A DNA stretch of 64,000 bases from contig OZ020267.1 in the NCBI GenBank assembly GCA_963971225.1, forward strand, positions 155,115,920 to 155,179,919, read 5' to 3'. Below are positions 37,301-48,800 of this stretch, piece after piece. Under the pieces are notes generated by a model. That model was not told the DNA's origin and searched no databases. It worked only from the letters and a program-made list of their open reading frames with translations. The stretch is from Melieria omissa (lineage: Eukaryota > Arthropoda > Insecta > Diptera > Ulidiidae). The position numbers and the translations under genes are program-made. The stretch's first letter is position 1, and every line of letters begins with the position of its first letter.

Positions 37301-39802
37301 ACGCAAACAAATTTGTACTTGAACTTTTTTCGTATGGCTTCAAAATAGTTCTGATGCGAATGGCTTCACGTTGACCAAAAAAATTCCTGATACAATCACT
37401 TCATGGGTCATCACCGGATTCGCGTTGAATCCAAAAACCGGTTTGGCCTTGACTGAAAACCCTACGAAAATACAAGTGTTCCAACCATTTTTCGTATCGA
37501 CAAATCTACCTTATTCTGTCAAAAGAGGTAAGCAACCATGTTTGTGGCTAACTTTGGCGCTGGGTCCAATGATTTAAATTTAAAAAATAGGGGAAGTGAT
37601 TTCCATTCCGGTGGCGATCTTCAACTATATGGATAAGACACTGGACGCTGAAGTATCCATGGACAACAATGACAAGGAGTTTGACTTCACTGAAGCTACC
37701 AACGAGATTGAAGAGCATCCACTGAACGACGTGAAGCGCGTAAAGCGTGTCACTGTGCCGTCAAATACAGGCAGAAGTGTCTCGTTTATGATACGGCCCA
37801 AGAAGGTTGGGCAAACCACACTGAAAATTGCCGCCGTTACGGCACTGGCTGGCGATGCCGTCCATCAGACGTTGAAGGTCGAACCGGAAGGCGTCACACA
37901 GTTTGAGAATCGCGCCGTCTTAATCAATCTGAATGGCAAGCCCGAGTATAGCAATAAGCTAGCTGTAGAAATCCCTGAGGAGGCCGTGCTCGACTCCGAA
38001 TATATTGAGTTCTCCATTGTTGGTGATCTACTGGGTCCCACAATTAAGAACTTGGATAAACTAGTACGCATGCCGTACGGTTGCGGTGAACAGAATATGG
38101 TCAACTTTGTACCCAACATCTTGGTGCTTAAATACTTCGAAGCGATACAAAAGGATTTGCCGAATATTGCGGAAAAGGCCAAAAAATTCCTCGAAATTGG
38201 ATACCAACGAGAGCTCACTTACAAACACGACGACGGCTCGTATAGTGCATTCGGCAAAAGCGACATCGCCGGCAGCACCTGGCTGACCGCCTACGTTGTG
38301 CGTTCCTTCCACCAAGCGGCCGAGTATACCGATATTGATCCAAAAGTCATCGTTGAGGGCTTGGATTTCTTGGCCACGATCCAGGCAAATAACGGCAGCT
38401 TCCCCGAACATGGAAAACTTTTCGATTCGGCTCACCAAAATGAGCTTGGCCTTACAGCCTTTGTTCTGCTCGCCTTCTTTGAAAATGTGGTAAGGCAATA
38501 GTTTACTAAGTATATATCGTTAAAAGTGTATAACTGTATCTGCTTTTCCACAGGAGCATATTGCAAGGTACCAAGAACAGATTGATAAAGGTGTTAAGTA
38601 CCTACTAGCCAACGTGGACAAGTCAGATGATCAATACGCCCTCTCCATTTCTGCCTTGGCCCTGCAAATGGCAAAGAATCCCTCTGCCGATAAATTGTTG
38701 GCGAAGCTGCAAACTCTCGCTATGCATGAGAACGATCGGAAATGGTGGTCCAAAGGGGACAATGGTGATAAGCTGCTTTCGCGTTGGCGCCCGAGTAGTA
38801 ACGCTGTCGAAATTACTTCATACGTATTGCTGGCACTGCTGCAGCAGGAAGCGGCTGAGAGTGCGCTGCCCATTGTCAAATGGCTCATCTCGCAGCGTAA
38901 TAGCAATGGCGGCTTTAGCTCCACGCAAGATACGGTTGTCGGTTTGCAAGCACTGATTAAGTTTTCAGAGAAAGCTGGCTCTGGCGTCGGTGACATGAAT
39001 ATAGACTTTGTATCGAATGGCGGGTCTGAGAACAAGGGCAGTGTCAGAGTGAGCAAGGACAACTCACTCGTGCTGCAAACACATGTGGTGAGTACTTGTG
39101 TAGGCGATATATTAAATTTCGAATTGGCATTTGTATGTTTTTGTTGATAGCTTGCGAATTGAGTTACATTCCTCTGTGTACATGACCTACTAACTATATT
39201 TGCGACTTCAAAGATTTTCTTAAGACGTTTTGTGTTTTCACCAGCTTCCAAAAACGACGCGTCTGGTGGAGTTCACCGCGAAGGGCAATGGTTCGGCCAT
39301 GGTGCAGTTGTCGTACCGCTACAACCTCGCTGACAAGGACAAATCACCAAGTTTTAAAGTTAAGGCCACAGTCAACGACGATCTACCATCCCAGAAACTG
39401 AACGTGGAGGTTTGCGCGGAATATGTGCCACTGCCGGACGCTGATGGCAAAGGCAAGGAGTCAAACATGGCCGTAATGGAGGTGGCATTGCCTTCGGGTT
39501 ATACAGCGGACACTGAGAGCTTCGACAAAATTGAATTAGTCGACCGTGTGAAGCGCACCGAGAGCAAGAATTCCAACTCCATGGTGATTGTATACTTCGA
39601 CAGCTTTACCGCAGGCGAGATTTTGTGCATACCCGTCGACGCTTCTAAGACGCACGCAGTCGCCAAGCAAAAACCAGCAGCTATCAGTGTTTACGACTAT
39701 TACGACACGAGTCGCCGCGCCACGGAGTATTATGGTGTTAAGTCGTCACTTTGCGACATTTGCGACGGAGACGACTGCGGCGCGGCCTGCAAGAAGCAGT
39801 GA
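25350..39802 (+). CDS. Tep2: Tep2-like thioester-containing protein with alternative bait exons
   Basis: Constant exons are 25350-25423, 27134-27539, 27602-28512, 28576-28837, 28907-29174, then one variable exon from the array 30099-36252, then 37349-37527, 37591-38489, 38554-39087 and 39245-39802. With the first variable exon the product is 1424 residues. It has a signal peptide (residues 1 to about 23), macroglobulin domains (FIQTDKATYKPGD), the hypervariable bait at about 641-702, thioester GCGEQ at 925-929 and a helical TED (STWLTAYVVRSF). It ends in a cysteine cluster (CDICDGDDCGAACKK) with no hydrophobic tail, so it is probably secreted. An RVKR furin-type site lies between bait and thioester. 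TEPs of this family bind microbes covalently through the thioester, and bait diversity should change protease sensing. Alternative bait splicing matches what is known of Drosophila Tep2. The paralogue lies head to head upstream. Confidence 0.9.
25424..27133 (+). other. First intron of the Tep2-like gene
   Basis: A 1.7-kb intron between the signal-peptide exon and the first macroglobulin exon, the same position as the 2.2-kb intron 1 of the neighbouring Tep. Apart from the kappaB palindrome and a short TATATA stretch near 26411-26440, I see nothing definable. Confidence 0.5.
26389..26398. promoter_or_regulatory. Perfect palindromic kappaB site in Tep2-like intron 1
   Basis: GGGAATTCCC is an exact match to the palindromic Rel/NF-kappaB consensus. 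It lies in the first intron, about 1 kb downstream of the start codon of an immune-type gene, where fly immune enhancers can occur. Function is inferred from sequence only. Confidence 0.45.
29650..29960 (-). pseudogene. mariner-type transposase C-terminal fragment
   Basis: The minus strand encodes HSSYSPHLAACNFYLFGRI, a decayed form of the mariner transposase signature around HPPYSPDLAPCDYHLF, followed by a similar C-terminal helix. The catalytic region upstream is not present as an open frame. The fragment lies in the intron just before variable exon A and is antisense to the gene. Confidence 0.6.
30099..30282 (+). CDS. Tep2-like variable bait exon A
   Basis: Acceptor CATTCAAAG, donor AG|GTTAGT, 184 bases. 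It enters with one base carried from the constant exon and leaves two. It encodes an acidic segment (TDDVLYDELIETALNDEP) ending in RKDFVETWIWYLLD. The F-x-E-T-W-I-W ending is shared with the other variable exons and corresponds to DTWLF in the single bait region of the neighbouring Tep. Confidence 0.8.
30737..30905 (+). CDS. Tep2-like variable bait exon B
   Basis: Acceptor TTTGTAG, donor CA|GTTAGT, 169 bases, same phases as exon A. Unlike the others it is basic and proline-rich (QPARFAPPLRKPRKHF) before the common PETWIF ending. A nearer acceptor (AACAG at 30749) would run into a stop, so the upstream one was chosen. Confidence 0.75.
31751..32411. repeat. Inverted and direct repeats of a GGTGGCACCTTAC motif
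   Basis: GTAAAGTGCCACCCCCT at 31751-31767 is the near-complement of AGGGGGGTGGCACCTTAC at 32020-32036 and of GGGGTGGCACCTTAC at 32391-32405. The last two are direct repeats that share the following CAAAGAA. A degenerate fourth copy, GGTGTCACTTTAC, is at 32049-32061. All lie in the intron between variable exons B and C, so the transcript could form alternative stems here. They could also be remains of a mobile element. Confidence 0.6.
32579..32601. repeat. (CA)n microsatellite
   Basis: About eleven CA units in the intron upstream of variable exon C; sequence seen directly. Confidence 0.9.
32736..32889 (+). CDS. Tep2-like variable bait exon C
   Basis: Acceptor TTTTTCTTATAG, donor AA|GTAGAT, 154 bases, same phases. 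It is strongly acidic (NAEEADVLDSETEDEEQ) and ends RLRQDFCETWIHLEQQ. It is the only variable exon with a cysteine directly in the common motif. A (CA) microsatellite lies upstream at 32579-32601. Confidence 0.8.
33048..33237 (+). CDS. Tep2-like variable bait exon D
   Basis: Acceptor ACAATTGTAG, donor AC|GTAATT, 190 bases, same phases. It encodes an acidic start (IWDGDDEIVPLALGDFERIE), a Thr-rich middle and the common ending LRTHFIDNWIFSESE. Confidence 0.8.
33416..33668. mobile_element. piggyBac-like MITE, copy 2
   Basis: Same family as 8161-8394: it starts TTAACCCTTTCGG, ends AGTCCCGAAAGGG followed by TTGA (a decayed TTAA), and shares internal blocks such as GGGGCTAGAAAATTATGT and AGATCTGAATAATTGTTTT. 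It is inserted in the intron between variable exons D and E. Confidence 0.75.
33822..34044 (+). CDS. Tep2-like variable bait exon E
   Basis: Acceptor TTTTTCCCCTAAG, donor AA|GTAATT, 223 bases, same phases. Very acidic (PDPIPEEELLLHDFDL, AEDNYSDIDYFAEH), then a Lys/Pro segment and the most divergent form of the common ending, YTNVWMCTDAAV, in which the usual Phe is replaced. Confidence 0.75.
35100..35281 (+). pseudogene. Tep2-like variable bait exon F, frameshifted
   Basis: Good acceptor (CGCATTTTGCAG) and donor (AA|GTAATT), but the length is 182 bases (2 modulo 3), unlike all other variable exons. The reading frame set by the acceptor fits to PPTRNFF; the expected DNWIF ending is then one frame off. 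The break coincides with a run of eight T (35242-35249), so one extra T explains it. It is either a dead exon or an assembly error in a homopolymer. Confidence 0.65.
35527..35764 (+). CDS. Tep2-like variable bait exon G
   Basis: 238 bases, same phases, donor TA|GTACGG; the split codon TA+T reads Tyr, so the apparent TAG is not translated. The acceptor (TTGGAAAG) is the weakest of the set. Content is basic and Thr-rich (TSTIASTRTTTFTPSRAE) with the common ending RLRQNFADSWIF. At 79 codons it is the longest variable exon. Confidence 0.65.
36054..36252 (+). CDS. Tep2-like variable bait exon H
   Basis: Acceptor CTAATATTGCAG, donor AA|GTAAAT, 199 bases, same phases. It encodes a Pro/Thr-rich segment (TSTAPPGVFTTFLPTETEI) and the ending VRKEFSENWMF. 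It is the last variable exon before the constant exon at 37349. Confidence 0.8.
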
Positions 39803-41050
39803 GCAGACGGTTAGTGCGGCTACCCCACGAATTGGGCACAACATTCATTGCTTAGAACCCAAAATTTAATTGTCAAACCAACTAAAAAAGAAATCAACTC
39901 ATAATCATTGAAGAAACATTTACTGGTGGAATATGGGGAATCGAAATTTAAGTCAATTTGCAATTATTGTTTTCCTTGAGCACGCAGCATTAGCCCTGCT
40001 CGTTTTATTCATTATTCAGTGAGCATATAGTGAGTAAAGAACTAACTGGTTCTTTTCAACTGAAAATGTATAGTATGTGAAGTTCCCTCTCCAAGGGATA
40101 ACACAATGGGTCACAAGACCTAATTGATACCCTAGAGACGGTGGGTCTCTAAGAGTGTGTAAGTAAGTAAGATTTCGTATAAGCTCAATAATACAGGCAT
40201 AAGTGTTTGTCGAATCAGAAATTCATGGTTTATCAATGAACTGCTAACAAGCATTGTAGCCGAAGTGCATCAAGGCTGAAAATCACGACTCGACTGGTTC
40301 ATTGTGTCAGTGCTGAACGTGGACGGCTCTATCAACGCTCGACTTTATTCACAGGCGTTAGGTACCTCGGCAATTTCGTTGTTTTGTTCATTATCGTAAG
40401 GATCAACTTTGGCATGAGATGACAGCTTGCTGCATTTTCAATTGTCCTATTCAGCCTAGAGATTGGATTGCCCTACCCTGAAAGCTACGCCAGACTACAC
40501 GCTTCCTTCGAGCCTGAAGTTAGACTTTGGCAGATGTGGTCGTGTTGCTGCCGTCGGCTATGTGTTTGGGGCATAAGTTGTCATTGTCACCCTACAGGCA
40601 CACGACCGAACACTTTCCCGACAATTTCGTAGACCTATGCGGTGTCAAAGGCCCATGTTGACGACCTCGAAGGTTCGTCGTGCAACACCGAATACAAGTA
40701 CGACTCTTCGATGTTTCGCATTTGTACTGTCACCGGTGCAGATAATTCCCAATAGTGAAGATGTGATGGCCAACATATTAGTGCTAGTTAGCCGATAATT
40801 CAAGTTATCTAGAACTGAAATAGTCGTAGCTATCAGCGTTTGCTTCAAAGCCCTCAAGTTGCTTTGTTAATTGCATGCAATAAAGATTATCTTAAATTTC
40901 CCAACTTGGCAACTTTTATTACCAATAAGTGCTTAATGCTCATTTCATTATTTCATTAATCGTATTTCTTAAATAATGGCACGAATTTCAATAGTTCGGT
41001 TAGTTGTTTGTCAGTACTCTCCCTGGAATCAGTGTGAACACAGTGTGAAC
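39803..41050. other. Intergenic region Tep2-like / carboxypeptidase
   Basis: Contains the Tep2-like 3' UTR and the carboxypeptidase promoter. I found no coding region, RNA gene or transposon end in these 1.2 kb. Confidence 0.4.
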
Positions 41051-42711
41051 ATGAAATTTGTTATATCCTGTATATACCTCGTCACCGTGGCATTGGTAGC
41101 AGCGGGGGCACCTTCTACTAACCAAAGCGCGGTTCGTTACGATAATTACAGTGTATACAAATTGAGAATTAACAGCAAGGCACAATTGGCAGCTCTTTCA
41201 TTAACCAAACGTCTGCTGGATAAGGTGAGTGCATTCGAGTTCTCATACCCAAGTCTTCGACTAAGCTGCTTCAATATAACAGTACGACATTTGGAAGGAG
41301 TACGACGAAGTTTCTCGGGAAGTGCACATTATGATCAGTCCAGAAGTGCAGCCAAAATTCCATGCTCTAATGCAGGTTTATAACATTGCCGCTGAACTTA
41401 TGATACCCAATGTGCAGCAGTAAGTTTATATATTTTGTTTGTGTGCAGAGGCGCAAGCATCTGCTGGTTGCAAAAATGTTGGGTGACAGATATCGGTCTT
41501 GAATGGTATTTGGACCGATATGTGTGCGTACGTTTTTAAAGGCGATTCAAAATACACCCATTTGCTTCCCAAGCTAAATACGCTTCTGCCTGATATGTAT
41601 CATTAAACTAATTGTTCAGGCTTATCGATGAAGAGGTGCAAACATTTGCTGGAACAGCGGATGATGGTTCGTTCGGCTGGACTCGCTACCATAAGCTAGA
41701 GGAAATCGAGTCCTGGTTAGACATGATTTTGGCCACTTATCCCGAAGTGGCCACAGGGTTCACCATCGGCAAATCGCACGAGGAGCGTGTCATTCGGGGC
41801 ATTAAGATATCGTACAAGGCCGGTAATCCGGGAATTTTTATCGAATCGAACATACATGCCCGCGAATGGATCACGTCGGCTACAGCCACCTGGTTCATCA
41901 ACCAGTTGCTGACTTCGGAAGAGACTGCGGTTAGAGACCTGGCGGAAAATTTTGATTGGTACATAATACCTGTATTTAATGTTGACGGGTTTGTCTATTC
42001 CCATGAGAAGGTGAGTTCCACTTGTTCACGCCTTTGTTCAAATGCTTCAATTGATTTACGCCTTGTGACACAGGATCGCATGTGGCGCAAAACACGTCAG
42101 GCAGTGTCCACATCCAAGTGCATCGGCACCGATGCGAATCGCAATTTCGACTCGCACTGGATGGTGAACAATGGTGCGTCTTCGAATCCGTGCGACGAGA
42201 CCTTCGCGGGTCCAACACCATTTTCTGAACCGGAAGCACAGGCTTTGGCCGATTATGTGACCAGTATTAGAGATAAAATTAATATTTATATTTCATTCCA
42301 TTCATACGGACAGTATCTACTGTCGCCGTACGGTCACAACACAACCGAGTTTCCAGACAACTATGAGGACCTTGTGAGTATTGGCAAAGCGTTTGCTGGC
42401 GCCATCAGCAACTTGCAATACAACACTCAATACACCTATGGGTCGACGGCCTCAATTCTATGTAAGTACGGGTCGCATGTACTCAATGTGATGATCTATC
42501 CCCAATGTTTACTGTAGATGTTGCGTCTGGCACGAGTGTGGATTGGGTCTTTAATACTCTGGGTGTGAAGGTAGCCTACACAATTGAGTACAGAGACAGA
42601 GGACGTTACGGATTTGTGTTGCCTCCGGTACAGATTCTACCAAACTGTGAAGAGCTGATGGCCGGCATGTTGGCACTAGTGAGCGAGTCAAAAACGTTGG
42701 GCTATATTTAA
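41051..42711 (+). CDS. Zinc carboxypeptidase A-like (M14A), secreted proenzyme
   Basis: Exons are 41051-41224, 41283-41419, 41620-42010, 42074-42461 and 42518-42711, giving 427 residues. A signal peptide (FVISCIYLVTVALVAAG) is followed by an activation propeptide of about 90 residues and the catalytic domain starting near GWTRYHKLEEI. The active site is complete: zinc ligands in NIHAREW and in SFHSYGQY, the substrate-binding Asn-Arg in DANRNFD, and the catalytic Glu in YTIEYRDRGRYGF. The position equivalent to bovine 255 is Val (in SGTSVDW), which predicts preference for hydrophobic C-terminal residues. It is probably a gut digestive enzyme. ATG 41051 was chosen because it begins the signal peptide; ATG 40976 is in frame but would bury it. 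The stop codon lies 97 bases from that of the convergent myosin gene. Confidence 0.92.
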
Positions 42712-42808
42712 ATACCGGCAAATGTGTTGTTTATATTGCGGTACAGCGGGTATATGTTACATAATATAGTTATTAGAAATTGGTACAGTTGTGCGATCAG
42801 TGCGTCGT
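42712..42808. other. 97-bp gap between convergent stop codons
   Basis: The carboxypeptidase (+) and myosin (-) stop codons are separated by only 97 bases and no canonical AATAAA for either strand is seen in it, so the two 3' UTRs probably extend into each other's coding region. Confidence 0.6.
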
Positions 42809-45800
42809 CTATTTTTCGTTTAAATATTTAATGTATGAGGAAAGCAAATCGTCCATTTTATAGCCTTGTGTGGTGGTACAAAGCAACTTAGAGGCGCCGA
42901 TCATATTACCAAAGCGCATATGAAAGAATGTGTTGCCCGAACTCCAGAAACTCAGCTCTGAATACTCGTAGGAGTGAAGTACATCCTGCAAAAAGAGTTT
43001 TTAATTGGCAGATTGGTGATTTTATGAATACATATTTGGAAAAAAATCGTTTTTTGTTCTTTACCCTCACCTTACTTTTCGGGTGTATTATGTGAAAACC
43101 GTTGCGATTAATCGCAATCAAGATAGTGGCCGGCAAATTCTGATCACTTGTCTGATTGACCAGGAAGAATGTCGATCCGAACATTTGCTGCTGCGATATT
43201 AGAGCCAGAAATGCTTCTTTTGCATCCGTCTCGGTCATATGCTGCTCAGTTAGTGCTTTGACTTCACGCGTTATTTGCGTTTTCCAGTCATGTGCTTTCA
43301 ACAGGGGCACAACCTCTTCGGGCACCACATGTGGCAGAATGTCGTGCACTTTTTGGAGCGATCCCAGGCTATGCCCATAGCCTACCAGGTATAGCAGTGC
43401 GGCCAGTCGTACAGCCAGCTCTACATCAACCTTATAGAAGCCGTTTAGGAATTTGGGTACTTCCTGCGGAAAGTGGAAGATGAGGTCGGCATTGCGATCG
43501 TAAATATGTGCGTTATTGAGCCAGAGCTTCTTCATGAAATATAACTTGTATTGGCAATTGATTGGCGCGTTGTTCATACGCGTTGGTAAGTTCAATTTCA
43601 TCCACTCTTCCAGTTCACTTATGAAGTCAAAAACAAATTCCAGGTCAGGAACGGAAAAAGCTTTGTCACGGACATTCACAAAGAGGCTAAATCCTTCGCG
43701 TGACTGCAGCCTAAAGCGCTTGGCAATCTCTTGCGCCAGATCTGCGCTACGAGTAGATGATTCAATTTCAAAAGCATCAATTGTGCCATCCGGAAAGTAG
43801 ATCTGTCCCAATAAAACATTACTATATCATGCGAGAGACAAAACATAGTAATAAGAATGATGCACCTTGTGATAGATGTGCATAAAGCGGTGTTGTATGC
43901 CCTCTACTTCAATGCTGTGCGGCGGCCGCTTACGCTGTCCATTGGCCAAGGTACGCCGGACACGCTTCAGTGATTCGGTGGCCAAAACATGCGTTCTAGT
44001 GCGCAGAAATTCCAGCAGTTCCTTCATTACCAATGTACTAGGATACGTGATACCAGTTGCCAAATACATCAAATTCCAGCCACGTTCCTCGCTGTACGTT
44101 AGTCGGTTGTCTGTGAGTTGTTTCATCAACTGGCAGAAGAGCTCATCGCGTAAGTTTTCACACTGCAAGGCAGGCCTAAAGACCGCGTCGGTATCCAGTG
44201 CTTGCTTGCCACGTGGTGTGTCGCCCATATACTATAACAACATGTTGATGATAAGTACAGTACACACCAGCATGAGTGTACACATACGTACCTTCAGTAT
44301 ACCGTAAAACATGTTGACCGCTTTTTCGAAATTTTGCTGATCACGCTGAAGCGCCTTTAGTAAGGGTGCCTTCAGTAAGTTACACGAATGCCGGTAAAGG
44401 TCCTCGTTCTGAGATTTCACGGTGTGCAGCTGGCTTTGCGAATGTCTTCCAGTGCTGTTGAGATATTGTATATGCATAGAAGTTCAGATAGGCAGAACCA
44501 TTACTTTTTTCAATAACATTTTGACCTACGCTATGCTCGGTCGGAAATGCTCCTCGGCGAACCGTTGCAAGTTATACATGCGCTGCCGTTGTATCGTCGT
44601 GTATTTTTCTGAGACGTTGTTTTTCCTTACACCAGTTTTTTCAACGCTGTCCTTATAAATTTGAAGTATTTTTGACGGTGGTTTTGTTAGTGTGGCTAAC
44701 ACAGTCACCGCCTCAGCAGGAAATTCAACTGGATCGCCGTTGCGTAAGCCGCGTAGCCAGTGTTGCGCGGGATCAGTTAAGCCAACCTCAAGCTGCACCA
44801 GGTCACCCTTTAACAGAGGCAGGTGACTCTTAGAGTCATCGCCGGTTGGCATGTACTCCTGCACTGCAATGGCAAATTTCGAACGCTGCTTGAGATTCGT
44901 CACCATGAAAGCGATCAATTTGGCGGCGTCTGAAGCCTCGTAGCACTTGAATGTGAAGTCTTCCTTCTGTACTGTATCGATTTGCAGCTCGTCGAGATTG
45001 GAACTCTCATCGGGCTTAGAGCGAACAGCGCTTATTTCGGCGTATGACAATTCGGCCATCACCTGCTCTGTTTCATCAATGAAGAAAACGCCAGTCGAGT
45101 TGACGGCTATGACGAGATTGTCGCTAATGAGCTTTGGGCCTGCCGTGCGCACTGCCTCGAACAAACGCGAGAACATCATGGGCCATGAAAGCTGTGCAAA
45201 CAAACAGATGTCCTCTTTGGCGTTTTGCGGATCGGTGTGCTGTTTAACGTAGTCGTTGTTTTGGAAAGTTTCCCTGATGAGCGTCTCCCAAATTTGCAGT
45301 GACTTTTCGCCGGCATTTAGTAAATCTTTGGGCACATAGTTTGGTATGGCCTTGCGCAAAATCTATTTAAGAATGCAACACAATATATGATTATTTGTGG
45401 ATAAATGATCTGTAAAGTTCTCAAAGATGCAAGATTAGCCGAATGAACCATACATAGGAACCTTAAAAAACTGTTTATGTGATATTGTTTATCCAATATC
45501 ATTCAAACACAAATGGTTTCCAACAAAATACTTACAGTTGTATTCATTTCAGCTCCATGCTCCGCGTAGTATTCCAGTGCACATATCATGGCAATGTCTT
45601 TTTCGCTCCGGCAACGGTACTCACCGCAGTTGAGACCTCGTATTACCTGTCGAATTTCAGTCATGTCATTGCGTTCATTAAGTTATGAGCATGTGTCGAA
45701 GGTGGCCGATACCTGTTTGTAAATTAAGTGCGTTGCCAACCGATCCTGCCCCGGATCGTACCACGTCGCAAACATCTCCTTTCGCAAGTACACTTTCCAC

Positions 45801-48800
45801 GGCGCCTTGCGTTCGTTTTGGCCCTGCTCCTTAGCGTACTGCTCACAGTTGGAGATAGCGTCTAGTATGTGCTCGCGTCCGTTACCCAATGACATAACCT
45901 TGTCGAAGAGCGATATGACAATCGAGAAACCAAAGTCGTCTAGCAAACCTATATTTTCGGCCAGCTGCCGCACTGTCTCTCCTGCTGTAGAAGCAGAGTC
46001 CACTTGCAGTTTCTTTGCATTGCCATCCATGAGAAAGATTTGCAAAGTAATGGGCGACTTGTTGCGCGTAGCCTGTAGTTCCAGCCATGATGGCGGCTGT
46101 GTGCGCGGGCCGTTCTTTAAAAGATACCATTCTAAGAAAAACCTTCGTATTTGAAAAGACATGTTTTGTATTGTACCTTTAAAGTACGCTGCAAGCGATT
46201 CTCACAGTACGGGGCGTATAGCTCAGGTCCATTACGTATGAAACAGTGCAGAAAATGCTCGAATCGGGCGCTAGGTGGGAAGCAGCCTATACAGAGCGAT
46301 AGCAAAATCCAACCCTTGGCGAAAGAAGTGCGGTATGGATTGTTGGTCAACTGTTTGCAAATTTGTGCCAGAATTTCATCCCTAATCGATTGCAGTTTTC
46401 AATATGTTCATTACATGTTTTCGATCAATTTCAAACACACACACAAACCTCAAATTCGGCTTCAGAATGCCATGGCCGATGATAAAGTGTAATTTGTCCA
46501 AATTGCTAGAGCGCGCATTTAACACCTCTTGGTAGAAAACAATTTCGTCGCTATTGTCCATAGTTTGACGCAGAAATTGTGGTAGTTTCGTCTTTCGCTT
46601 CAAGGTTTTGCGAATGAGGCGCTGATGGTCTGACTCGCTCGATGAGGCCAAGACCAGCGCTTCCATGAACTCCTTACTCTGCACAGCACTTTTCGTGAGA
46701 TTGACCGTCAAGCGTTGCATGACGCTGGCTTTGCCGCTTCCTTCACCGCTGCTCTCATCGTCGCTATATTTACCCTCGGCCATGTCACCCATGAAACGTA
46801 ATATCATGACCCAGATAGCCTGGAACAGAATCGAATAGTCTCACAGCCAAATGTTGAATTGGCTATCGTTTGCTTGGGAATACCTGAGCTGCGATTTCAT
46901 CCATTGGCAAATCTTGCCCCAGGAGCGACCTCTTCAACGGTTTCCTACTGTAGTAACCCGTAACCGTGGAATTAAAGAAGGTTGCTGCGAATTTGGCGAA
47001 ACTGAATTCGGTTGTGTCCAAGTCGATCCCCTTGCATTTGGGCATGCGAATGGTCCCGCCTGTGGAGATGACTTTGCGCAGTGGCTACAGGTACAAATAA
47101 GAATCACATTAATGCCAACCATTAAAATCTGCTGACTGTCATCTCGCATGGGGTGGTATGTCAATAGCACAAAATATCTGCATTTTAACTCAAATTCGTA
47201 CAATTGCCAATTGTCTACACCCCCTTTACTTCCCTATCTCAGACAATTCCTAAAACTGAACAAACATTGACATTGTTCTTAAAATTTCGAGACAATGTTC
47301 GTTTTATTGGCCTCAAAATGTTTTCCTGCAGCAACACTGCAATGGTGCAGTGAAGCGGATTCCGCCATTCATATAAATACCGCGTTTTATTCTGACACCC
47401 AATAATCGCTACTACCAAAGCTTTTCAAAGCGATTGACAGATAAGCAGCGGTTGTAAATACTACCCACATCTATCATAACTGTAAATTGATAAGCGACTT
47501 AAAAATTTTATTTTTAAATTTCGACGCTGATAACATTCAGACATGCTGGGACGGTTGACAGTTAAGTTCCAACAGTTTTACTGTTAGTCGCGCTTTGGTA
47601 CTCGCACAAAATAGTCTTGGATACGCTATGCGCAAAGGAAGTGGACGTGGGCCGCATGAGGTAAAATGGGTTGAAATGTGAAAATAAATAAAGTTTATTA
47701 AATGCGGACATGGTAGTTTTAATTTTACATGAAATGAGTGCGTACGCCAAAACTTTGAGTGCAGATTCGGGTGCCACAAAACAAAGTAATGTAACAAACT
47801 GAATCAAACTGAATGAAACTGAAATTAATATAATGCAGGTGAATTTTATGCACATCAAATAGAAAAAATAAAGCCGGCTAAATTCAAACTAGCTGCGATC
47901 TGAAGCCATCCCTCTCGCTTACTCGATAATGGGAAATATAAAAGTGGGTCTTACTTGGTGCCATAAACTTACACTCTGATTATTGATTGATGATTTCAAC
48001 AATAGCAATCAAATGGTAAGTTAGTAGTAAAATAATGTGAGAATGTCTTGTTGGCTAATCGACTGGGGTAGTCTCGAAAGTTTGTTTACCCTGGGTAAAT
48101 CTCGGAGATATCCAATATGGTGCAGCTGCAACCAGAATTCAAATGAAATTCTCTATAGGGCAGGCAAGAAGTTTCGGCTAGAAGCGGCAATAATATTAAC
48201 CGGGAATGTATGCCCTTAGAACTAATTCTTGACGTGAAGTATGTGTAGGGGACGCGTTTTCGACTTTGATCAGCTCTCTGTGTGTTTTGTTACTGTAAAG
48301 TATGTACACCGATATGCTATGATATTTTCCAAAATTAAAATGAAAAGATTGCAAGTGAATTTGTGTACAGATAATGAATCAATATATGTATGTGTGTGTA
48401 GCTTGTGCAGAAACAATCAAAGCACCGAAAGCACCGCTTCATTTAGGAATATCGACATTTGATGCAGTGTCTCGAAACCAAAGACAATAAGACATTATCA
48501 CTACCACCATCACCTTCGTATCAACCGAGATAAAATATTCAAATTGTTTTACTATTGCATTGTTGTTATTGTTATTGTTTTTGAAGCAGCCTGCAGCCCA
48601 GTATTTAATGAACGATGAACAAGCAGTGCTTTTGCTCGATGGCAGATGACAAAGACAAACAGTAATAATGACTTGGCTGACGTGCTATCAAGCGAGTCTT
48701 ATTTCATAGAAAAGTTTATTTACACAACTCGCAGACACACTATTTTAGCACCTAATAAATAAAATAAATATAAAATATACATAAATATACAAATACTAGT

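Noticed and set aside
37163..37348. Open frame with SWMF just before the constant exon, looking like a ninth bait exon
   Set aside because: No acceptor in the right phase, no donor after it, and no F-x-x-x-W spacing; it runs into the acceptor of the constant exon.
38631..39251. 206-codon open frame antisense to the Tep2-like TED exons
   Set aside because: It lies opposite well-supported coding exons; its composition is that of a shadow frame and it has no family resemblance.
40976..41050. Upstream in-frame ATG for the carboxypeptidase
   Set aside because: It would place 25 residues before a clear signal peptide; ATG 41051 is the better start.
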